From Bin87 sp965261195 (GTDB lineage: Bacteria; Chloroflexota; Dehalococcoidia; Lucifugimonadales; UBA3495): a stretch of 64,000 nt of DNA. The notes beneath the pieces were generated by a model. The model ran no database searches and was not told the origin of the DNA. It saw nothing but the letters and a program-made list of their open reading frames with translations. A program made the translations under genes and the position numbers. The stretch is taken from NCBI GenBank assembly GCA_965261195.1, contig OZ253455.1:1798001-1862000 (forward strand), given 5' to 3'. The first letter of the stretch is position 1. Each line of letters starts with the position of its first letter. Positions 18,193-26,239 of this stretch are shown piece after piece.

Positions 18193-18960
18193 TTAAACGA
18201 TGTAGCGGCCGCCCACCACGTTTATGCGGTCGCCGGTGATGTAGGACGATTCGTCGCTGGCGTAGAACAGGCACGCGTTGGCGATGTCCTGCACCGTGGC
18301 CTGACGCCCCAGCGGGATGCCCTGCAAGTGTTCGTCAGAGCCGCGCGCAACATCCTGAAACTCAGGATACCATTCCGGGTGAGCGCGGCTGGTGTCGGTG
18401 GCGCCTGGGTTGACCAGATTGGCCCGCACACCGTACTGAGCGCACTCGGCGGCGACCGCCCGGATGAGTCCAAGCAGGCCATGCTTGGCGGTAGTAACCA
18501 TGGCAGTTTCCGGTCGACCGGTGATGGCAGCCTGCCCGCCCAGACCGATAATGCTGCCGGAGCCGCGTTCTATCATGCCCGGCAGCACACCGCGAATGAG
18601 GTAGAACGCAGCGTGCAGGTTGGTGGCCATAACGTCCTGCCACTCCTCTACCGACACTTCCAGCAGGGGTTTGTGGGGGCGCACCGCCACGTTGCTCACC
18701 AGCACATCCACCTTGCCCAACGCCTGGATACCCTCGGCCACCATATCAGCCACGCGGTTGGGGTCGCCCACGTCGCCAATGACGGTGTGAGTGCGGACGC
18801 CGAGCTCACGGCACTCGCCGGCCACCGCCTCCAACTCGTCGGCAGACTGCAGGGTGTTGAGGATCAGGTCGGCGCCTTCGCGGGCGAAGGTGCGGGCGAT
18901 TTCGGCGCCAATATTGCGGCTGGCGCCGGTGATGAGCGCGGTTTTGTTTTCAAGTCGCAT
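18193..18960 (-). CDS. Short-chain dehydrogenase/reductase
   Basis: Classical SDR oxidoreductase of about 255 residues. The nucleotide site TGASRNIGAEIA is at residues 10-21, the acidic/NNAG-equivalent motif is VSNVAVRPH near 88, and the catalytic YxxxK position is replaced: where Tyr is expected the sequence reads AMVTTAKHG, so the Tyr appears to be Thr. The start at 18960 has AAGGA seven bases upstream. The first 130 bases of the gene are duplicated at 19468-19597. Confidence 0.85.
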   Translation of the reverse strand: MRLENKTALITGASRNIGAEIARTFAREGADLILNTLQSADELEAVAGECRELGVRTHTVIGDVGDPNRVADMVAEGIQALGKVDVLVSNVAVRPHKPLLEVSVEEWQDVMATNLHAAFYLIRGVLPGMIERGSGSIIGLGGQAAITGRPETAMVTTAKHGLLGLIRAVAAECAQYGVRANLVNPGATDTSRAHPEWYPEFQDVARGSDEHLQGIPLGRQATVQDIANACLFYASDESSYITGDRINVVGGRYIV

Positions 18961-18992
18961 ATTAATCCTTACCATTTCCTCGTTTTATTGCT

Positions 18993-19211
18993 TCATTTTG
19001 CGCGGCGCGATAACCACCTCCACACTGAAATGAAAGCGCCAAACAACGTTACTAATCCTGCCATAGCGCCCAGTATCTCAAAGGGTAGGCCCGGATGACT
19101 AGCGCCAAAGTCGCAAGTGACGAACACTGCAATCAACGCGGGGCAGCAACCGGCGACACCAAAACTCAATGTGAGTAGAATTGCCTTGATTCCCGATGAC
19201 CAAAATTCCAC
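18993..19211 (-). CDS. Small membrane protein, module member B copy 3
   Basis: A 72-residue protein with two hydrophobic segments (about 8-32 and 42-62) and a basic end (WRWLSRRAK). It resembles the proteins at 19617-19841 and 20208-20438: each starts near A-I/L-L-x-T, has an AG or AGL pair in the first helix, and an LGA or ILGA before the second helix. The start is 4 bases from the stop of member A copy 3, so the pair is translated together. I recognise no family. Confidence 0.7.
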   Translation of the reverse strand: MEFWSSGIKAILLTLSFGVAGCCPALIAVFVTCDFGASHPGLPFEILGAMAGLVTLFGAFISVWRWLSRRAK

Positions 19212-19214
19212 TTA

Positions 19215-19415
19215 TCAGGTACGGGCTCCGGGTGTCAGCAAAAGGAAAATCCCAGCGACACCGGTAACCAGTCCGCCAATGCCGGCCAAAGTAGACCCAA
19301 CCCATATCGTGACGGGCGCCCATCCCGGCATCAGATATTCGCCTACTACGAATGAAAGCATTCCCGACGCGAATATCATCAACGCAGCCGTAAAAATCTT
19401 GTCCCACTTAGTCAT
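19215..19415 (-). CDS. Small membrane protein, module member A copy 3
   Basis: A 66-residue protein beginning MTKWDKIF, with two hydrophobic segments and the shared central sequence GEYLMPGW. It is very similar to copy 1 at 20442-20642 and to copy 2 at 19842-20036. It lies directly after a truncated copy of the SDR 5' end. Its function is unknown; the pairing with member B suggests a two-protein membrane unit. Confidence 0.72.
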   Translation of the reverse strand: MTKWDKIFTAALMIFASGMLSFVVGEYLMPGWAPVTIWVGSTLAGIGGLVTGVAGIFLLLTPGART

Positions 19416-19597
19416 GGCGCTGCACTCCTTCTTACCAAAACAGGATAATTCCGGCGGTCATCCTTTTCCAACCCCTCGGCAGACTGCCGGGTGTTGAGGA
19501 TCAGGTCGGCGCCTTCGCGGGCGAAGGTGCGGGCGATTTCGGCGCCAATATTGCGGCTGGCGCCGGTGATGAGCGCGGTTTTGTTTTCAAGTCTCAT
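19412..19597 (-). pseudogene. Truncated duplicate of the SDR gene 5' end
   Basis: Bases 19468-19597 repeat 18831-18960, the first 130 bases of the SDR gene, with only a few changes. The frame reads MRLENKTALITGASRNIGAE and then diverges after about 43 residues into unrelated sequence, ending at 19412. It marks the edge of the segmental duplication that produced the A/B membrane-protein modules. A functional product is unlikely because the catalytic half is missing. Confidence 0.85.
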
Positions 19598-19616
19598 ATT
19601 TGTTTCCTTGATTAGT

Positions 19617-19841
19617 CTATTTGTCTGGTCGGTTCTGTCGCAGCAGCTTTCTCCTTAGCCAGACTATGAAAGCCCAGACCGGGACCCCGCCCACGGCTCC
19701 CAAAATCCCCAAGAAGAGGTCAATATCGAAACGACCGATTAGTGTAATCGGGATAAGAGCAATTCCGGCTACGCACAGCCCCGCTACAACGATGCCGAGG
19801 GTAGCCAAGATGGCTTTGCCAACATAGGAGTAGAACTCCAC
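19617..19841 (-). CDS. Small membrane protein, module member B copy 2
   Basis: A 74-residue protein with two hydrophobic segments and a basic tail (WLRRKLLRQNRPDK). It starts MEFYSYVGKAILATLG, close to copy 3 MEFWSSGIKAILLTLS. Its ATG abuts the stop codon of member A copy 2 with no gap. It lies upstream of the truncated SDR copy. Confidence 0.7.
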   Translation of the reverse strand: MEFYSYVGKAILATLGIVVAGLCVAGIALIPITLIGRFDIDLFLGILGAVGGVPVWAFIVWLRRKLLRQNRPDK

Positions 19842-20036
19842 TTATGCCGTGAAGTTTGTAGTCAGGACCAAGACGACGCCAGAGACTGCGCACACCAGTC
19901 CACCAAGTCCGGCAATGGAACCACCGACGACTGAAGTGATTGGCGACCAGTCGGGTACCACGAATTCCCCGGTCAGCAGAGCTAGCATACCGACAAAGTA
20001 CACCACCATCGACAACAGAAAAATTCGATCCCACAT
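19842..20036 (-). CDS. Small membrane protein, module member A copy 2
   Basis: A 64-residue protein starting MWDRIFLLSMVVYF, with the module A hallmark GEFVVPDW and two hydrophobic segments. It is more diverged than copies 1 and 3, which share MTKWDKIF. The sequence upstream (20048-20193) duplicates the oppF tail and the terminator seen at 20656-20800. Confidence 0.7.
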   Translation of the reverse strand: MWDRIFLLSMVVYFVGMLALLTGEFVVPDWSPITSVVGGSIAGLGGLVCAVSGVVLVLTTNFTA

Positions 20037-20047
20037 GATGTCGCCTC

Positions 20048-20180
20048 CTCTGCGTGTGCAATCAGGATAAAACCGTAGGGCACGCTTGTCAAAACAAATC
20101 GGGGGCGACCAAGTGCCGCCCCCGATTCAGTGTTAGCGCGCTGCTGGTAGCGGTCAGTAAGGGCCGTACCCCGGGACGTT
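20048..20180. repeat. 133-bp duplicate of the oppF tail-terminator region (mate at 20656-20788)
   Basis: This stretch is nearly identical to 20656-20788, which runs from just upstream of module A copy 1 through the terminator into the last codons of oppF. Similarity continues weakly to about 20193. It shows that the A/B module was duplicated together with the end of its neighbour. Confidence 0.92.
20097..20127. terminator. Hairpin (duplicated copy of the oppF terminator)
   Basis: Arms AATCGGGGGCG (20097-20107) and CGCCCCCGATT (20117-20127) form an 11-bp perfect stem with a 9-base loop. There is only a weak T run, so it may be bidirectional or a processing stem. Confidence 0.65.
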
Positions 20181-20207
20181 GATGCCGGCCGCAACCCAAT
20201 GTCAGTG

Positions 20208-20438
20208 TTATCGATCTTTTCGGTTGCTGTGTGATGTCCATCTCCACCAGTAGACCGCTACTGCAAATAGAACTCCAATCGTGCTGGTGCCGGCGCCCAA
20301 AATCGCCAACAGTCGATCGATGCTGTAATTACCCGCTAGCCATACGGCGATCAGCATTCCGGCAACTAGCGAAAGGCCGGCAAGTACCACGCCGATGGTA
20401 ATCAGCAGCGCCGTGACCGCAGAAATGTAAGATTGCAC
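20208..20438 (-). CDS. Small membrane protein, module member B copy 1
   Basis: A 76-residue protein with two hydrophobic segments and the B-type features VVLAGLSLVAGM and IDRLLAILGAG, plus a basic end (WRWTSHSNRKDR). Its start is 4 bases after the stop of member A copy 1. The downstream end meets the duplicated oppF tail. Confidence 0.7.
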   Translation of the reverse strand: MQSYISAVTALLITIGVVLAGLSLVAGMLIAVWLAGNYSIDRLLAILGAGTSTIGVLFAVAVYWWRWTSHSNRKDR

Positions 20439-20441
20439 AAA

Positions 20442-20642
20442 CTATGTTCTCACCTTGGTGGTGAGAATCAGGGCGATGCCGGATATTGCCGCTACAAATC
20501 CAGACGCACTCATTAGCAGTCCACCCATTGGCAAGGTGACCTGCGACCACCCCGGCATCAAATGTTCTCCGATCAAAAACACGATGGTGCCCCAGAGGAA
20601 TACGATAAGCGACGCCAGGAAAATTTTGTCCCACTTGGTCAT
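20442..20642 (-). CDS. Small membrane protein, module member A copy 1
   Basis: A 66-residue protein from the ATG at 20642, beginning MTKWDKIFLASLIVF with GEHLMPGW in the middle and ending LTTKVRT. A longer frame begins at 20669, but MTKWDKIF is shared with copy 3 and marks the true start. It lies immediately downstream of oppF and its terminator, on the same strand. Confidence 0.72.
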   Translation of the reverse strand: MTKWDKIFLASLIVFLWGTIVFLIGEHLMPGWSQVTLPMGGLLMSASGFVAAISGIALILTTKVRT

Positions 20643-20704
20643 GGTGCCCTCACGACTCTGCGTGTGCAATCAGGATAAAACCGTAGGGCACGCTTGTCAA
20701 AACA

Positions 20705-20735
20705 AATCGGGGGCGACACTTGGTCGCCCCCGATT
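20705..20735 (-). terminator. Perfect 13-bp hairpin after oppF
   Basis: AATCGGGGGCGAC (20705-20717) pairs with GTCGCCCCCGATT (20723-20735) around the loop ACTTG. It starts 27 bases past the oppF stop on the minus strand and is followed on that strand by TTGTTTTG, which fits a rho-independent terminator. Confidence 0.8.
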
Positions 20736-20761
20736 CAGTGTTAGCGCGCTGCTGGTAGCGG

Positions 20762-21802
20762 TCAGTAAGGGCCGTACCCCGGGACGTTAATGCAGGCCGA
20801 GATGTGGTCGGGCAAGACTACCCGCGCTTCCGGCATAACCCGCGAGCAGTCTTCCGTGACCATGGGGCACCGCGGATGGAACACGCAGCCGGACGGAGGA
20901 TTCAGCGGGCTGGGAACTTCGCCGGTCAGGACGATGCGCTCTCGTTGAGCGTCCAGCACCGGGTCGGGAATCGGCACCGCTGACAGCAACGCCCGCGTGT
21001 ACGGGTGCTGTGGGTTTTCGTAGATGGCGTTGCGGTCGGCAATCTCCACCATCTTGCCCAGGTACATCACCGCCACCCGGTCGCTGATGTGGCGCACCAC
21101 CGACAGGTCGTGGGCGATGAAAAGGTAGGTCAGGTTGTAGCGTTCCTGCAAGTCTTCCAGCAGGTTGATAATCTGGGCCTGAATCGACACGTCCAGCGCC
21201 GATACGGGCTCGTCGCACACGATGAACGCTGGGTCGACCGACAGGGCGCGGGCCACGCCGATGCGCTGGCGTTGTCCGCCGCTGAATTCATGGGGAAAAC
21301 GGTCGGCCATGTAGGGGTTGAGGCCAACGTTGGTGAGGAGTTCGGCCACCCGCTCGCGGTATTCGCGCTTGTTGTTCACCAACCCATGCACGGCAAGCGG
21401 TTCACCGATAATGTTGCCGGCGGTCATGCGAGGATTCAACGAGCTGTAGGGGTCCTGGAAAATTATCTGCATCTGGCGGCGCATGGCTCGCATCTGACCG
21501 GTGCGGGCCTGAGCCACATCAACCCCATCGAACAGTATCTGGCCTTCGGTAGGCTTGTACAGGCGGAGGATGCAGCGCCCGGTGGTGGTTTTGCCACAAC
21601 CGGATTCGCCCACCAGGCCCAGCGTCTCGCCACGGCGCACGGTGAAGCTGATGTCGTCCACGGCCTTGATATAGGCTACGGCGCGCTGGAACAGAATTCC
21701 TGAGGTAACGGGGAAGTACATCTTCAGACCGCGCACTTCCAGAAGCGTATCATCCTGGTCGGTCGGCGTTGACGCGGCTTGTGGCATCTCGGCTGTGGTC
21801 AT
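20762..21802 (-). CDS. Oligopeptide/dipeptide ABC transporter ATPase (OppF/DppF type)
   Basis: Nucleotide-binding subunit of a peptide-type ABC importer, 346 residues. Walker A is GESGCGKTT, the signature is FSGGQRQRIG, Walker B is FIVCDEP, and the switch histidine is in LFIAHDLS. The C-terminal oligopeptide-family extension carries the cysteine set FHPRCP...DC...C. AAGGAG stands 8 bases before the ATG. It is followed on the same strand by the small-membrane modules and preceded by the paired ATPase at 21866. No permease or binding protein is visible nearby. Confidence 0.92.
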   Translation of the reverse strand: MTTAEMPQAASTPTDQDDTLLEVRGLKMYFPVTSGILFQRAVAYIKAVDDISFTVRRGETLGLVGESGCGKTTTGRCILRLYKPTEGQILFDGVDVAQARTGQMRAMRRQMQIIFQDPYSSLNPRMTAGNIIGEPLAVHGLVNNKREYRERVAELLTNVGLNPYMADRFPHEFSGGQRQRIGVARALSVDPAFIVCDEPVSALDVSIQAQIINLLEDLQERYNLTYLFIAHDLSVVRHISDRVAVMYLGKMVEIADRNAIYENPQHPYTRALLSAVPIPDPVLDAQRERIVLTGEVPSPLNPPSGCVFHPRCPMVTEDCSRVMPEARVVLPDHISACINVPGYGPY

Positions 21803-21865
21803 TTCGTAACTCCTTGTCGGAGGTTGGTCAGCGATAAACTGGACGGAGCAACAGCGCGATTAGAG

Positions 21866-22909
21866 CTAACTGCTTCCGCCGCCGGCGTAGCTAAGTGCCT
21901 GGATACCCAGCTTGTCCGCCTCCCAGCAGGCGGAAACGTGAGGCTCTTCGCCGGTGGTTAGCACCGGCATCAAAGGCGGCGCCTCGGTGGCGCACTTGTC
22001 CACTGCGAAGCGGCAGCGGGCACGGAAGGAGCAGCCGGCGGGAAGGTTTACCAGGTCGGGAGGCTGCCCTTCGATGGGTACCAGTTTAGCCGCGGCGCCC
22101 GACGCATCCGTCAACCGCTGGTCGAGGCGAGGAACCGAGTCCAGCAGCCCCACGGTGTAGGGATGGCGCGGATTGGTGTAAATCTCCAGCGCCGAACCGC
22201 GCTCGATAATCTTGCCGGCGTACATCACGTTCACGCGGTCGGCGTAACGGGCCACCACGCCGAGGTTGTGGGTGATGATGATGAGGGCAACGCCCGAGTC
22301 TCGGGTGAGGGATTTCATCAACTCAAGAATTTGGGCCTGAATGGTAACGTCCAGCGCGGTGGTCGGCTCGTCGGCGATGATGAGCCGCGGGTTGCAGCTC
22401 AGGGCCATGGCAATCATCACGCGTTGGCGCATCCCGCCGCTGAACTGGTGAGGGTACTGACGAATCCGCTGGTCCGGGTCGGAGATTCCAACCCTGGCCA
22501 GCAGGTCAATGGCGTCCCGGCGAGCTTCGTCCCGCGACTTGCCCATGTGCAGCTGGATGGTTTCGGTCAACTGGCGGTCCAGGGTGAGCACCGGGTTCAG
22601 CGAGGTCATGGGTTCCTGGAAAACCATGGCCATTTTGCCGCCCCGGATGCGGCGCATATCGTCCATATCGACCTGGAGGATGTCTTCTCCGTCGAACAGG
22701 ACTTCACCGCCGATTGTTTTGCCGGGCGGGTCTGGGATTAGGCGCATCAACGAAAGGGCGCTCACACTCTTGCCGCATCCGCTTTCGCCGACCAGTCCCA
22801 GAGTTTCGCCGGGCATTACCTCGTAGGTTACGTCGTCAACGGCCTTCACCACACCTTCATAGGTGTAGAAGTATGTTTGGAGATTTTTAACCTCAAGCAG
22901 CGCTTCCAC
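21866..22909 (-). CDS. Oligopeptide/dipeptide ABC transporter ATPase (OppD/DppD type)
   Basis: Second ATPase of the pair, 347 residues, upstream of the OppF-type gene on the same strand. Walker A is GESGCGKSVS, the signature is FSGGMRQRV, Walker B is LIIADEP, and the switch histidine is in IIITHNLG. The C-terminal extension has the GCSFRARCRFAVDKC set. The two ATPases would form the heterodimer that drives a peptide-type importer. No periplasmic binding protein or permeases occur within the window, so the partners must be elsewhere or lost. Confidence 0.92.
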   Translation of the reverse strand: MEALLEVKNLQTYFYTYEGVVKAVDDVTYEVMPGETLGLVGESGCGKSVSALSLMRLIPDPPGKTIGGEVLFDGEDILQVDMDDMRRIRGGKMAMVFQEPMTSLNPVLTLDRQLTETIQLHMGKSRDEARRDAIDLLARVGISDPDQRIRQYPHQFSGGMRQRVMIAMALSCNPRLIIADEPTTALDVTIQAQILELMKSLTRDSGVALIIITHNLGVVARYADRVNVMYAGKIIERGSALEIYTNPRHPYTVGLLDSVPRLDQRLTDASGAAAKLVPIEGQPPDLVNLPAGCSFRARCRFAVDKCATEAPPLMPVLTTGEEPHVSACWEADKLGIQALSYAGGGSS

Positions 22910-23596
22910 AGGGATGCTCCTTATAGTTTGGGTAATGAGGCCGGCGCCGAACGCCGGCGGCGCTATGCAGATTGGGTGTCAGCAGGTTTGGTCGGGTGTT
23001 GTTTTGATGGAGGTGGTTGGGAATATGGAGATGGTTTGGAATGGGGAAGTTGAGGTTTATATTTTCGGGCAAATTACCATACAGTTCAATGGTGTTGGCG
23101 ACGTGTTGCACACGGGTGGCAAGCGCCACAGCAGTCCGTAAGATTTTACTGCTTGCAGGGCAGATTTGCCAGATGATTGCACAACGTAGCGGTAAGCGTC
23201 AACATATTTGATTGCCTCATGCGTACCCACTTTCCGAGAATACGCCCCCAGCGTAGGGGCAACCCTCTTTGGTGGCACCGGCCTTATCGTGACATGGGGA
23301 ATACGCCCCCAGCGTAGGGGCAACCCTTGTGGTTGCCTTGCGTCCTCACCGACTGCGCCCCGTCGGATACCCGTCGCAAGGTCAGGGCGCCCACCAGGGA
23401 CGCCCCTACGGGTCTCACTGCTTCGTCGGGCCGGCACAGCGACAAAAGTGGGCACGCGTGAGCGATGCGCCCCGGTTGACCTGTCATACTTGGCCGGCGT
23501 ATGGTGGCTATTTTGATTGGGTTGGTGAGGGACTAGCGTCGGCTTCGGCGGTGGCGCCCCTTTCCGCATGATGGCGCCCGACGGGGGAGCAACCCA
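22910..23596. other. Gene-free stretch with dispersed repeats
   Basis: No convincing gene in this stretch. It contains TG-rich low-complexity sequence (22975-23060) and a 247-bp element at 23216-23462 bounded by inverted ends (CTCATGCGTACCCACTTT and AAAGTGGGCACGCGTGAG). Inside the element, AATACGCCCCCAGCGTAGGGGCAACCC occurs in two near copies. No promoter can be assigned with confidence to the MFS gene that follows. Confidence 0.6.
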
Positions 23597-24850
23597 TTGG
23601 TTCGAATCCCCAATGCTCCGGTACTGGTGGTCCTGCAGGATCGGGACTTCCGGCTGCTGTGGGCCGCCAGATGGTTCCACGAGACTTCCCGGCGCATGGA
23701 ACTCATCGCGCTGGGCTACCTGATTTACGAACTCACCGACTCGGTCTTTCAGGTCGGGCTAATTTCGGTTTTCCTCAATGGGCCGCGGCCGCCGTTGTCG
23801 CTGGTGGCCGGAATGCTGGCGGATCGATTGGACCGCTGGCGCATTCTGGCGGGCATCCACACCTTCTACTTGCTCGTTGCGGCGGGGTTGCTGATTCTCC
23901 TCATCCTGGGAATCGTTCACCCCTGGCACGTATTTGTAGCCATCCTGTTGCAGGGCACGGCCAAGGTTTTGGACGATCCCACTCGGCGGGCGGCCCTGTT
24001 TGACCTGGCCGGGCCAGAACGCATCGCCCAGGCCATGGCCCTGGAGACCATCACCAACAACGTCGGCAAGATTCTGGGGCCGATTGCCGGAGGGCTGATG
24101 GTTGAATTCTACGGGTTCACCGGAGCATTCGCGGTGCTGGTTGCCCTGGACCTGGCGGCGGCGCTCCTGATTTTCAGGATGCGACTGCCGGCCCGATCCG
24201 CCGCGCTGATGCGGGACACCATGTTCTGGCAAGGCATCAAGTCCGGCATTGGACACTCCTTCTCCAACAAATTCGTGCTGGGTGTGCTGTCCATATCCCT
24301 GGTGATGAACGGAATGGTGTTGCCGCTGCAATACTTCATACCGGTGATTGCCACCGAGGTTTTGATGGTGTCGCCAGCTTTGGGCGGAGTGCTGGGGGCT
24401 GCCGACGGCATCGGTACGCTGCTCGGAGCCATCACCATCTCGATGCGCCGGAGTTACACTTTTCACGGGCGTTACTTCGTGTTTGGAGCTCTAATTGTGG
24501 CGGTCGGGGTGGCGGCGGTAGCGTGGTCGCCCTGGTTCGTGATTTCCTTCCTGCTGCTCTTCAGTTCCGGCGTGGGCCAATCGGGATTCAGCACCATGCA
24601 GGGCGCCATCCTGCTGCTGTCCTCGCCGCCGGAGATGCGAGGGCGGGCTATGGGTTCACAGGGTTTGGTGAATGGCCTGGGGCACCTGATTGGCGGTGTG
24701 GAGATTGGAGCTATCGCCCAGGCCTTCGGCATCTCGCTGGCCATCGGGGTCAACGCCGGTGTCGGCCTGTTGCTGATGCTGCCGGTGATACTGCTCACGC
24801 CGTTAGTACGACGTCCGGTGGTGGCGCACCAACGCCCTGCCGTACCTTAG
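23597..24850 (+). CDS. MFS transporter (MFS_3/EntS-like exporter)
   Basis: Twelve-helix major facilitator superfamily protein of 417 residues. The loop motif LADRLDRWRIL lies near residue 75 and helices continue to the C-terminus. The overall pattern is that of MFS_3 exporters such as enterobactin exporter EntS, but the substrate is unknown. The start is TTG at 23597, and internal ATGs would remove the first helix. The neighbours on either side are intergenic repeats, so no operon context helps. Confidence 0.82.
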   Translation: MVRIPNAPVLVVLQDRDFRLLWAARWFHETSRRMELIALGYLIYELTDSVFQVGLISVFLNGPRPPLSLVAGMLADRLDRWRILAGIHTFYLLVAAGLLILLILGIVHPWHVFVAILLQGTAKVLDDPTRRAALFDLAGPERIAQAMALETITNNVGKILGPIAGGLMVEFYGFTGAFAVLVALDLAAALLIFRMRLPARSAALMRDTMFWQGIKSGIGHSFSNKFVLGVLSISLVMNGMVLPLQYFIPVIATEVLMVSPALGGVLGAADGIGTLLGAITISMRRSYTFHGRYFVFGALIVAVGVAAVAWSPWFVISFLLLFSSGVGQSGFSTMQGAILLLSSPPEMRGRAMGSQGLVNGLGHLIGGVEIGAIAQAFGISLAIGVNAGVGLLLMLPVILLTPLVRRPVVAHQRPAVP

Positions 24851-24865
24851 CCCGAATCCACCCCC

Positions 24866-24976
24866 GGTCATTGCGAGGAGCGCAGCGACGTGGCAATCTT
24901 GCTTGGGTTGAGTACACATCGGTGCGGCAGCGCTGCCACGGCGACGAGATTGCCACGCTGCGCTCGCAATGACAGA
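24866..24976. repeat. REP-like inverted repeat element
   Basis: Left arm TCATTGCGAGGAGCGCAGCG-ACGTGGCAATCTTG and right arm GAGATTGCCACGCTG-CGCTCGCAATGACAGA are inverted around a spacer with TTGAGTACACATCGGTG. The same arms recur at 55911-56022, 47108-47135 and in the array at 41223. Confidence 0.8.
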
Positions 24977-25000
24977 TTACAGCGAGTAGGGAGGAGCACC

Positions 25001-26020
25001 ATGCCTGAACGCGCCACAACTACCACCTTGAGCCACCTGACGCTGGAGTCCGGCGACCGGCAAGACATCCCGCACCGCGACGTTACGGACGCCACCGTCC
25101 AGATGTTGACTCCGCTGCTGCAACGGGCGTTGGCCGGCGACCCGCAGGTGGTGATACCGCCCACCGGTTACTGGTTCAGGGCGCGGGCAGCAACCGCAGA
25201 CCAGTCGCCGGACGAATTCCTGCGCCCGGACGAATTCCTGCGCGTCGAATTCGGTACCGTCGCCAGCGGGGTTGAACCCATTGTTGACATGACGGTTCGG
25301 CCCCCCACAGCCGGCGGCGACGCGGCCATTATGATGACCAGCATCGGCGGATGGTTCGACGCAATCGCCACGGGCGCTCTGGGCATCAGATCCGATGCGG
25401 ATCGCGTCGCCAATGAGATTGCCGAACTACAGGGGTGCATCGCCTGGGCGTGGTTGGAGCTGCGGGGGTATGCCGACCGGGACCAGACGCCGGCCAACCC
25501 CCTGGAAGTGCTGTTCGCGGCGGGCGGCGGAATGTTGACCACCATCGTGCAGGAGCCGGGACAAGCACCGGAAGTCTGTTTCCTGGTGCAGAACACGCCG
25601 GAAGCCGTCCATCAGCTTGCCCCGGACCCGCTTAACCCGGACCCGCACATCCTGGCGCAGACCCGATTGTTCAAGGTGGGCGATGTGTACCTGGTGCCGC
25701 TGGTCGCCCGCGTGGGGGATACCTGGTACGAATCCTGGATCAACCCCTTCGCCGACCAGGGCCAGGGTTTGGTGGAACTGGAAATACTGGCGGCGCAGGA
25801 CCGGATCGTATTCCTGATTTACGATGGAACCTCGCTGAACCCGGCGCACACCATTCAAATACCCAACTCGCTGGCCGACGAAATGGCCGGAATCCGGCAG
25901 AGGCTCGAAGGAGTTGCAGGCTGGACGACGGAGGATTTCGCCGTGGCGCGGGAGCAACTGTACGCCGCCTACCCCACGCCTCAGGATCTCATCGCCGGAG
26001 GGGACTGGCCCCCCGCATAG
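25001..26020 (+). CDS. Hypothetical protein
   Basis: A 339-residue soluble protein, with GGGAGGAG just before the ATG at 25001. I recognise no family. It has no signal sequence or membrane segment, is acidic, and contains a small internal duplication (DEFLRP followed by DEFLR at residues 68-78, from an 18-base direct repeat in the DNA). The start is also the first ATG downstream of the REP element at 24866-24976. The convergent ThDP gene lies beyond a 214-bp repeat element. Confidence 0.7.
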   Translation: MPERATTTTLSHLTLESGDRQDIPHRDVTDATVQMLTPLLQRALAGDPQVVIPPTGYWFRARAATADQSPDEFLRPDEFLRVEFGTVASGVEPIVDMTVRPPTAGGDAAIMMTSIGGWFDAIATGALGIRSDADRVANEIAELQGCIAWAWLELRGYADRDQTPANPLEVLFAAGGGMLTTIVQEPGQAPEVCFLVQNTPEAVHQLAPDPLNPDPHILAQTRLFKVGDVYLVPLVARVGDTWYESWINPFADQGQGLVELEILAAQDRIVFLIYDGTSLNPAHTIQIPNSLADEMAGIRQRLEGVAGWTTEDFAVAREQLYAAYPTPQDLIAGGDWPPA

Positions 26021-26023
26021 GCT

Positions 26024-26237
26024 CTCACGCGTACCCACTTTTGTCGCTGTGAAGGCCCCGACGAAGCAGTAGGACGGAAAAAACCGCTATGCCATTCCCA
26101 AGTAGTAGGGGTGCCCCTGGTGGGCGCCCTGACCTTGCGACGGGATCCGAAGCGGGCGTTATTCATGAGGGAGTGGGGCAACCACCAGGGTTGCCCCTAC
26201 ATTAGGGACGCATTCTCGCAAAGTGGGTACGCGTGAG
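26024..26237. repeat. 214-bp intergenic element with inverted CACGCGTACCCACTTT ends
   Basis: It begins CTCACGCGTACCCACTTTTG and ends CAAAGTGGGTACGCGTGAG, an almost perfect inverted pair. The interior carries GTAGGGGTGCCCCTGGTGGG and, inverted, ACCAGGGTTGCCCCTAC. It fills the whole gap between two convergent genes (stop at 26020, stop at 26240) and could form a bidirectional terminator-like fold. Confidence 0.85.
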
Positions 26238-26239
26238 GC

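Noticed and set aside
23580..23625. tRNA-like GGTTCGAATCCCC before the MFS gene
   Set aside because: The flanking bases do not form a T-stem and no anticodon or acceptor stem lies upstream; it is a chance match.
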